Shown here: piece after piece, positions 1 through 4,347 of the stretch
How positions within the stretch are numbered: the stretch's first letter is position 1
Layout: every line of letters begins with the position of its first letter
From: Hyphomicrobiales bacterium
GTDB taxonomy: Bacteria; Pseudomonadota; Alphaproteobacteria; Rhizobiales; Xanthobacteraceae
Length of the DNA: 5,840 nucleotides
Assembly: GCA_026400425.1 (NCBI GenBank)
Contig: JAPLPC010000250.1
Span: 1 to 5,840, forward strand
Direction: 5' to 3'
Position numbers and translations under genes: made by a program
The notes under the pieces: generated by a model
What the model was told of the DNA's origin: nothing
The model's database searches: none
What the model saw: the letters and a program-made list of their open reading frames with translations, nothing else

Positions 1-57
1 ACGCGACATTTCAACGACATAGATGGGCCCGCGGGTTCGCATCGTCTCGTCGGGTAA

Positions 58-79
58 GGTTTCTGAAACCATAGAAACC
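58..79. promoter_or_regulatory. Inverted repeat with a repeated GAAACC half-site upstream of the cyclase gene
   Basis: A perfect 13-base inverted repeat, GGTTTC-T-GAAACC, lies at 58-70. A third copy of the half-site, GAAACC, follows at 74-79, nine bases after the previous one. The group sits about 75 bases upstream of the diguanylate cyclase start, where an operator would be expected. It has no T-run, so it is not a terminator. No convincing -35/-10 pair was found between it and the gene. A role as a transcription factor site is inference only; the symmetry is what the sequence shows. Confidence 0.3.
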
Positions 80-152
80 GAATGGCGCAGCGGTAGGTGG
101 GTGCTAATGAAGATCGGGTATCACGCGCTTCATCCTATATCGCGCAGGCGTC

Positions 153-1298
153 ATGTTTCTCGATCAGCACTCCCTGTTTATTGCCATCGGTGTTTCCTGT
201 ACCGCGCTGGCCTTCACGTTGCTCGCAACGTGGGTCGTGGCGCGCTCTGAGACCTATCTGTTGGCCTGGTCCACCGGACTTGCGCTGACGGTTCTGGCGC
301 TGTTGTTCTATCTCGGCATCGAGCGCTATCAGCCGACGTATCAGCTCGTCAGCTTCGTTCTGCTGATCCTCGGCTTCGCGCTGATCTATCGCGGCACCGT
401 CCAGTTCTGCACGCATCGCTCGAATTGGACATTCACGATCGCCATCGCAGCGCTGGCACTGCTGCCGACCGTTGCGGCCTTCGTAACCGGCTATACGGGC
501 GTCGGCACCGCGGTTGCAAATTTTGCGATCACGGGTCTGACGACGCTCGCCGCGTTTCAGTACTGGAAGGGCCGGTCGGAAGCGCCGTTGCTGATGATCA
601 CCAATGCGCTGCTCTATCTGGCTACGGCCGCCTCCTTCGCAGCCTGCGGTTACGTGCTGCTCGCCAATGGCCAGTATGTGCTGACCGAACGCCCGTCGAA
701 CTGGGCCGAGGAGTTCAACTCGCTGATGATCATCGTCGGCCTGACCGGCATCGGTGCGCTGTCGCTGACCATCAATCAGATCCGCACCACGAACCGTCAT
801 AAATCGGATGCGATGACCGACCCTTTGACCGGCTTGCTGAATCGACGCGCGTTGTTCGAGGACCGCTCGCAGGCGGTGGTGCAGAACGCGGCTGTCCTTC
901 TGATGGATCTCGATCACTTCAAAGCCATCAACGACAAGTTCGGTCATGCCGGCGGCGATCGCGTGTTGCGCGTATTCGCCGAAGTGATCTTCTCCAATAT
1001 CCGCGCGCACGACGTTGCCGCCCGCCTCGGCGGTGAGGAGTTCTGCATCCTGCTGTCGTCGTCCGGCCCGAAATCCGCGGCGTCAGTTGCAGAGCGCATC
1101 CGCGCAACGCTGGAGGGACTGGCGTTCCAGGCACCGGAAGGCACCATCAAGGCGACGGTGAGTATCGGCGTCGCGATCCGCTCATCGGCCCCCGAAACGC
1201 TGCAGACCCTGCTCAACCGCGCCGACGCCGCCCTCTATCGCGCCAAAGCCGACGGCCGAAACCGCGTCCACATCTCGGATTTTCATCTGGCGGCTTGA
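153..1298 (+). CDS. Membrane-anchored GGDEF diguanylate cyclase
   Basis: This 381-residue protein should condense two GTP into cyclic di-GMP at the inner membrane. Residues 1-210 hold about seven hydrophobic segments (roughly 7-29, 35-56, 65-82, 92-112, 118-136, 146-170, 188-208), a membrane sensor I cannot assign to a named family. The GGDEF domain follows directly: DPLTGLLNRR at 223-232, metal/substrate motif MDLDHFKAIND at 251-261 (D252, N260, D261), GGD at 267-269, and the signature GGEEF at 293-297. RAHD at 284-287 sits at the usual spacing for the allosteric I-site, so product inhibition is expected. SIGVA at 337-341 and ADAALYRAK at 357-365 complete the domain. There is no EAL domain, so it is a synthase only. 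ATG 153 is the first in-frame start leading into the first membrane helix; its ribosome binding site is weak (AGG six to eight bases upstream). The sensed signal is unknown. The gene appears monocistronic. Confidence 0.93.
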   Translation: MFLDQHSLFIAIGVSCTALAFTLLATWVVARSETYLLAWSTGLALTVLALLFYLGIERYQPTYQLVSFVLLILGFALIYRGTVQFCTHRSNWTFTIAIAALALLPTVAAFVTGYTGVGTAVANFAITGLTTLAAFQYWKGRSEAPLLMITNALLYLATAASFAACGYVLLANGQYVLTERPSNWAEEFNSLMIIVGLTGIGALSLTINQIRTTNRHKSDAMTDPLTGLLNRRALFEDRSQAVVQNAAVLLMDLDHFKAINDKFGHAGGDRVLRVFAEVIFSNIRAHDVAARLGGEEFCILLSSSGPKSAASVAERIRATLEGLAFQAPEGTIKATVSIGVAIRSSAPETLQTLLNRADAALYRAKADGRNRVHISDFHLAA

Positions 1299-1315
1299 AG
1301 CGAAACGGTTCGCTT
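1298..1315 (+). terminator. Short hairpin at the end of the cyclase gene
   Basis: A perfect 7-base-pair stem, AAGCGAA / TTCGCTT, encloses the loop ACGG and starts on the last base of the stop codon. Only two to three T residues close it, so as an intrinsic terminator it is weak. Its place right after the stop, before a gene on the other strand, supports a role in 3'-end formation or mRNA stability. Confidence 0.35.
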
Positions 1316-1368
1316 TGTCGCTCTGAGCGTGCCCAAGCATGACAAAAGCTCAAGGTAACGTGCAAGCG

Positions 1369-1392
1369 CTGATTTGTCGTCGCAAAAATCAG
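1369..1392 (-). other. AT-rich hairpin just downstream of tRNA-Tyr
   Basis: Read on the minus strand, CTGATTT (1392-1386) pairs perfectly with AAATCAG (1375-1369) around a 10-base loop. It begins three bases after the encoded CCA end of tRNA-Tyr. There is no T-run after the stem, so it is a poor intrinsic terminator. It may mark the 3' trailer that is removed during tRNA maturation, which is inferred from its position. Confidence 0.3.
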
Positions 1393-1394
1393 AA

Positions 1395-1480
1395 TGGTGG
1401 GGGAGGCAGGACTCGAACCTGCGAAGCCATAAGGCGGCTGATTTACAGTCAGCTCCCTTTGCCACTCGGGACACTCCCCC
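1395..1480 (-). tRNA. tRNA-Tyr (anticodon GTA)
   Basis: The minus strand folds as a class II tRNA of 86 nucleotides including an encoded CCA. The acceptor stem pairs GGGGGAG (1480-1474) with CTCCCCC, followed by discriminator A and CCA at 1397-1395. The D stem is TCCC/GGGA. The anticodon stem GCTGA/TCAGC carries the loop CTGTAAA with anticodon GTA, whose complement is at 1444-1446. A long variable arm (GCC-TTAT-GGC) precedes the T arm GCAGG-TTCGAGT-CCTGC. GTA with a long variable arm is the bacterial tyrosine tRNA. It decodes UAU and UAC. No second tRNA lies next to it, so it appears to be transcribed alone, with a probable promoter about 110 bases upstream. Confidence 0.97.
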
Positions 1481-1502
1481 GCTCGACGCCATCGCACCAT
1501 CC

Positions 1503-1532
1503 CGCCCGAACGGGCGTTCACCCGTACGGGTG
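1503..1532. repeat. Two tandem GC-rich palindromes in the tRNA-Tyr leader
   Basis: CGCCCGAACGGGCG at 1503-1516 forms a 5-base-pair GC stem with a GAAC loop. Two bases later, CACCCGTACGGGTG at 1519-1532 is a perfect 14-base palindrome. They lie between the tRNA-Tyr 5' end and its probable promoter, so both would be in the tRNA leader transcript. They are also in the upstream region of the divergent methyltransferase gene. Either an RNA role (processing by RNase P or RNase E) or a protein-binding DNA role is possible; neither is shown. Confidence 0.4.
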
Positions 1533-1592
1533 CTGGACGGCCTTGGATGACGTGGAAACGCGCACCCGCTCAGCGGGCTCCCGGCGGCGCTG

Positions 1593-1621
1593 GTTATCGG
1601 GAAGCCGGCGGCCAAAGTCAA
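1593..1621 (-). promoter_or_regulatory. Probable sigma-70-type promoter for tRNA-Tyr
   Basis: On the minus strand TTGACT (1621-1616; five of six matches to the -35 consensus) is followed after exactly 17 bases by GATAAC (1598-1593; four of six matches to the -10 consensus). Transcription would begin near 1585 and give a leader of about 100 bases before the tRNA. Its position upstream of a stable RNA gene supports it. Alphaproteobacterial housekeeping promoters have a similar -35 and a loose -10, so the match is reasonable but not proof. Confidence 0.45.
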
Positions 1622-1698
1622 CCGATCATGACGGATTTATCCGCCGCTCGTTCCCGAAGCCAAATTGCCAATCCCCGGGCTCCATGAGACAAGCCGGT

Positions 1699-2559
1699 AT
1701 GAGCGACCGAGACCGCAAGCAGCGATTCCAGCGTGGCCCGCAAACGGGCCGCGATTCCAGCCGCGATCAGGGCCAGGGACAAGGCCGGCCCGGCCACGAC
1801 CAGGGGCGCCGCCCGCCCCGTCGTGACCGCGAGACCGGTGGCGACGGTGTGGCCGTCCTCTATGGCTGGCATCCCGTCACGCTCGCACTGGCCAATCCGA
1901 ACCGGACGATTCGCAAGCTGTGGCTGACCGAAAACGCCGCTCGCCGCCTCAGCGATGAAAAGATCGAGACGCGCGTGACGCCGGAACTGGTGCGGCCGGA
2001 AGACATCGACCGCCGACTCGGACCGGACGCCGTGCATCAAGGCATGCTGGCCGAGGTCGATCCGCTGGAAGGCCCCGATCTCGACGACCTGCCGCAAGAC
2101 GGGATGGTGCTGGTGCTCGACCAGATCACCGATCCGCACAATGTCGGGGCCATCTTGCGCTCGGCAGCGGCCTTCAAGGTCAACGCCGTGATCACCACCA
2201 ATCGCCATAGCCCGGAAGCCACCGGCGTGCTGGCGAAGTCGGCATCGGGCGCCCTCGAACTGGTGCCGATCATCGCGGTGCCCAATCTGGCCCGCGCGCT
2301 GAACCAGTTGAACGATCAGGGTTTCATGACCGTCGGCCTCGACAGCGAAGGCAGCGAGACGATCAGTGCCGTGCCATTGAGTGCACCGCTGGCGCTCGTG
2401 CTCGGTGCCGAAGGCAAGGGCCTGCGCCATCTCACGCGCGAGACCTGCAGCGTCGTGGCGCGGCTCGACATGCCCGGCGAGATCAAGAGCCTCAACGTCT
2501 CCAATGCCGCCGTGCTCGCGCTTTATATCGGCGCCAGCAAGCTCGGCCTGATGAACTAG
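1699..2559 (+). CDS. rlmB: 23S rRNA (guanosine-2'-O-)-methyltransferase, RlmB / SpoU (TrmH) family
   Basis: The 286-residue protein is a SPOUT-fold methyltransferase that moves a methyl group from S-adenosylmethionine to a ribose 2'-OH. RlmB modifies G2251 in the peptidyl-transferase P loop of E. coli 23S rRNA. The N-terminal substrate-binding domain runs from about 51 (VAVLYGWHPVTLAL) to 125. The catalytic domain shows motif 1 DPHNVGAILRSA (145-156, with N148 and R154), motif 2 LGAEGKGL (235-242, E238) and motif 3 SLNVSNAAVLALY (264-276), which form the knotted cofactor site. Residues 1-50 are an Arg/Gln/Gly/Asp-rich tail, predicted disordered, making it longer than the roughly 240-residue E. 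coli protein. The reading frame stays open back to 1339 but crosses the tRNA antisense, so that extension is not coding. ATG 1699 is preferred; ATG 1684 is an alternative, and neither has a good Shine-Dalgarno. The family call is firm; the exact rRNA target is inferred. Confidence 0.9.
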   Translation: MSDRDRKQRFQRGPQTGRDSSRDQGQGQGRPGHDQGRRPPRRDRETGGDGVAVLYGWHPVTLALANPNRTIRKLWLTENAARRLSDEKIETRVTPELVRPEDIDRRLGPDAVHQGMLAEVDPLEGPDLDDLPQDGMVLVLDQITDPHNVGAILRSAAAFKVNAVITTNRHSPEATGVLAKSASGALELVPIIAVPNLARALNQLNDQGFMTVGLDSEGSETISAVPLSAPLALVLGAEGKGLRHLTRETCSVVARLDMPGEIKSLNVSNAAVLALYIGASKLGLMN

Positions 2560-2574
2560 TTTTACCAACGCAAG

Positions 2575-2604
2575 ACGCCCGCCTGCATCGCTGCAGACGG
2601 GCGT
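2575..2604. terminator. Hairpin between convergent genes
   Basis: A 13-base stem, ACGCCCGCCTGCA with TGCAGACGGGCGT, closes around the loop TCGC with a single mismatch. It lies between the methyltransferase stop codon and the stop of the convergent secreted-protein gene, the place for a shared terminator. Neither strand has a T-run directly after the stem, so it departs from the classic intrinsic type. The stem is seen directly; its terminating role is inferred from position and strength. Confidence 0.55.
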
Positions 2605-2623
2605 GGATCGTCGATGGGATCAA

Positions 2624-3196
2624 TCAGTAGGCGCGGCGGAGCGCGCGCTGCTGATGATAGCCATGCTGGTGAAAGCCGCGCTGGTGATAGCCATGACGCG
2701 GTGCATAGCCGTGACGCGAACCATAGATCACGCGCGGCTGGGCATAGTGGCTGCGCGTCGCGTGGCGCATGCTGGCGCCATAACGATAGCTCGGGCGGCT
2801 GTAAAATGGCAGACGCGGCGTGAACACCACCGGGCCGACAGTCCTCTGCCCATAACCGTAGCCATAGCTGTGGTGATCGTACGGATTGGCATAGGGGCCG
2901 CCGTCATAGCGCGGATAGCCGCGCCAGCCGATGGCGGTCTCCTGATAGGTCGGAACCGGTGCGAACTGCCCGGGGCCGCCATAGGTCGGGCCCTGGTTGA
3001 CGTAATAATACTGGCGTGTCACCGGCTCCGGATTCGGCAGCAGTTCATAACCGGCATAGCCGCCGGAATAACTGTACGCGCCGCCGCATGGCGAGCAGCC
3101 GCCGTAATAGCCGCCACCGGCCATCGCGGGCGATGCCACGGCGCTGGCGGCGGCAACAGCAAACGCCGCAGCCCATTTCGAAATCGTGATACGCAT
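2624..3196 (-). CDS. Secreted Gly/Tyr/His-rich small protein, function unknown
   Basis: The 190-residue product has a clear Sec signal peptide: MRITISKW, a hydrophobic alanine-rich core, then a likely cut after ASPAMA (residue 26). The mature part is low in complexity. It contains a CxxC pair (C34, C37) in a Gly/Tyr stretch, many Tyr-Gly and Pro-Tyr pairs (100-115), a middle segment TVGPVVFTPRLPFY (119-132), and a C-terminal tail (161-183) of short HG[YF]-type units rich in His, Gln and Arg. The frame extends up to 3253, but ATG 3196 is chosen because AGGAG lies six bases before it and the signal peptide starts there. It is the second gene of a probable operon, 46 bases after its partner with no terminator between. 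Periplasmic or surface location is predicted. Small proteins of this composition are common in Bradyrhizobium relatives, but I do not recognise a functional family. Confidence 0.82.
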   Translation of the reverse strand: MRITISKWAAAFAVAAASAVASPAMAGGGYYGGCSPCGGAYSYSGGYAGYELLPNPEPVTRQYYYVNQGPTYGGPGQFAPVPTYQETAIGWRGYPRYDGGPYANPYDHHSYGYGYGQRTVGPVVFTPRLPFYSRPSYRYGASMRHATRSHYAQPRVIYGSRHGYAPRHGYHQRGFHQHGYHQQRALRRAY

Positions 3197-3242
3197 GATG
3201 CACTCCTGTCGGCGTTTTATTGTTTTGTGATCGGAATTCGTG

Positions 3243-3665
3243 TCAGCGCCCATCCAGCGGCGGCGCGGCTATGATCGGTGGTGGGCTCATCGGCACGTCG
3301 TTGGTCCCCATCGGCGCCGATTTCGCCGACCAGTGTTCGTGGAAGCTCGGCGCCGGCTGCGGCAGCTTGCGATTGGCCGGCGGCTCGACCTCGAGCCGGC
3401 CGTAGCCAGGCTTGTGACCCAAGCTGGGATAATAGCGACCGACGTTCGGAACCGGATCGATCGGCCTGCCGCCATACACGGTCGGCTGCACATGAATACG
3501 GCTCTGTAGACCCCAGTCCCCCTCGATCACGCGATAGGATGCATCGACGCCGTTGATGATGATCGGGACGCCGGGGCGGCCGGGAATCACGATGTTGAAG
3601 CCATCGGCGGCAACAGCCGGCAGCGCGGTGGCGATGGTAAGCAGCAATCCCGGGATGACCCGCAT
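3243..3665 (-). CDS. Exported proline-rich protein of unknown function
   Basis: The 140-residue product starts MRVIPGLLLTIATALPAVAA, a signal peptide with a likely cut after residue 20. The mature N-terminal half (DGFNIVIPGRPGVPIIINGVDASYRVIEGDWGL at 21-53 in outline) has a regular beta-like alternation and a D-W motif (D50, W51). The middle reads VYGGRPIDPVPNVGRYYPSLG (63-83 region), and the last 45 residues are proline-rich and probably unstructured. ATG 3665 is chosen over 3701 and 3680 because AGGA lies seven bases upstream and the signal peptide begins there; the other starts have no such site. It is the first gene of the pair with the Gly/Tyr/His-rich gene downstream. No catalytic motif is seen. 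It resembles conserved hypothetical proteins of Rhizobiales; this is from memory, not a search. Confidence 0.82.
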   Translation of the reverse strand: MRVIPGLLLTIATALPAVAADGFNIVIPGRPGVPIIINGVDASYRVIEGDWGLQSRIHVQPTVYGGRPIDPVPNVGRYYPSLGHKPGYGRLEVEPPANRKLPQPAPSFHEHWSAKSAPMGTNDVPMSPPPIIAAPPLDGR

Positions 3666-3947
3666 GATGGTGTCCTGCATTGATGGGGATAGGATAATCA
3701 AAGCCCCGGCAGGATGGGTTAAAAGTGCGGTCCGATCTGCCGGTAAGCCTAACGCATAAGCATGCGATGAAGTTCAAATGCCTGGAATCGCAGGGCGATT
3801 GTGTTAACGGTTGCGGTGCGGACGGCGTCCCGGTGCAATGGCGTCCGGCAACGACGCGGGACCGCATCTTGCGGATCACCGCCCGCGCATGGTCTGATCG
3901 CCAGCAACGACGGCCATCCCACACGACATCGCTTCCGGAGAACTCCC
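3666..3947. other. Divergent intergenic region between two secreted-protein genes
   Basis: These 282 bases must hold the promoters for the minus-strand pair starting at 3665 and the plus-strand gene starting at 3948. No strong sigma-70 match was found on either strand. The best plus-strand candidate is TTGCGG, 17 bases, TGCAAT (3811-3839), which is weak. A small perfect inverted repeat CCGCA-TCT-TGCGG is at 3862-3874. The open frame through 3801-3947 that joins the downstream gene has no signal peptide at its start and no ribosome binding site, so it is not annotated as coding. Confidence 0.4.
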
Positions 3948-4223
3948 ATGAAAATCCTCAGCGCCGCCATCATCGCCACGACGCTGCTCGCAACGCCTGC
4001 CTTCGCCAAGCACTGGAAGCACCACCGCCACCACCATCACGCCGTCGAGACTTTCGTGTTCGCCGCGCCGGGCCAGCCCTATCGCATCAGCTACCTGCAC
4101 AATTACGGCCCTGGCCTGACGCCGGGCACCTTTGCGTATTACGACGGGCCGCTGTCGCGCCGTTGCAAGCAGTCGGCTGCCGCCTATCGCGGCCAGGATG
4201 GCCGCGCGCATCCGTGCTACTGA
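3948..4223 (+). CDS. Small exported histidine-rich protein, function unknown
   Basis: The 91-residue product begins with a typical signal peptide, MKILSAAIIATTLLATPAFA, with a likely cut after residue 20. Directly after it is a cluster of seven histidines within ten residues (22-31: HWKHHRHHHH). The rest is a compact segment with PGQPYRISYLHNYGPG (41-56), an aromatic stretch TFAYYDGP (61-68) and two cysteines, C73 and C90, which could form a disulfide in the periplasm. ATG 3948 is chosen over the open frame from 3801 because GGAG sits seven bases upstream and the signal peptide starts here. The exposed histidine cluster could bind a metal such as nickel, copper or zinc, which is inference. 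The gene diverges from the other two secreted-protein genes and ends at a strong terminator. No known family is recognised. Confidence 0.83.
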   Translation: MKILSAAIIATTLLATPAFAKHWKHHRHHHHAVETFVFAAPGQPYRISYLHNYGPGLTPGTFAYYDGPLSRRCKQSAAAYRGQDGRAHPCY

Positions 4224-4260
4224 TCGAGCAAGCCTTCGGCGCAGATCGAGCCCGCCAATA

Positions 4261-4293
4261 AAAAGCCCGGCGCTGTCTCAGCGCCGGGCTTTT
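4261..4293. terminator. Strong bidirectional intrinsic terminator
   Basis: AAAAGCCCGGCGCT pairs perfectly with AGCGCCGGGCTTTT around the loop GTCTC, giving a 10-base-pair GC-rich stem extended by four A-T pairs. On the plus strand it ends in TTTT after the small secreted-protein gene; on the minus strand the complementary AAAA run gives TTTT after the transporter gene. It lies between these two convergent genes and can stop both. Confidence 0.92.
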
Positions 4294-4347
4294 ACGTAAC
4301 GGTCTGCGGTCGGCCAGTCTGGCGCCGCAGCTGGGTCTGCCGCTCGA

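Noticed and set aside
24..36. GC-rich palindromic sequence GGGCCCGCGGG near the left edge
   Set aside because: Short GC palindromes are common at this base composition and it has no clear relation to a gene.
135..1010. A 291-codon open frame on the minus strand opposite the cyclase gene
   Set aside because: Composition is Arg/Gln-rich and without motifs, as expected for antisense of a GC-rich gene; the plus strand carries an intact GGDEF protein.
1339..1698. N-terminal extension of the rlmB frame across the tRNA
   Set aside because: The extension reads the antisense of tRNA-Tyr and the intergenic palindromes; the known fold begins after ATG 1699.
1618..2568. A 316-codon open frame on the minus strand opposite rlmB
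   Set aside because: It is the antisense shadow of a gene with firm SpoU motifs; high GC gives long antisense frames, and its protein shows no domain or signal.
3783..3815. Possible EcfG-type general stress promoter (GGAAT...) upstream of the His-rich gene
   Set aside because: The -35 is imperfect and no CGTT-like -10 falls at the required 16-17 base spacing.
3217..3924. A 235-codon minus-strand frame overlapping the proline-rich secreted-protein gene
   Set aside because: It overlaps in another frame, has no signal peptide or ribosome binding site, and is Arg-rich, typical of a shadow.
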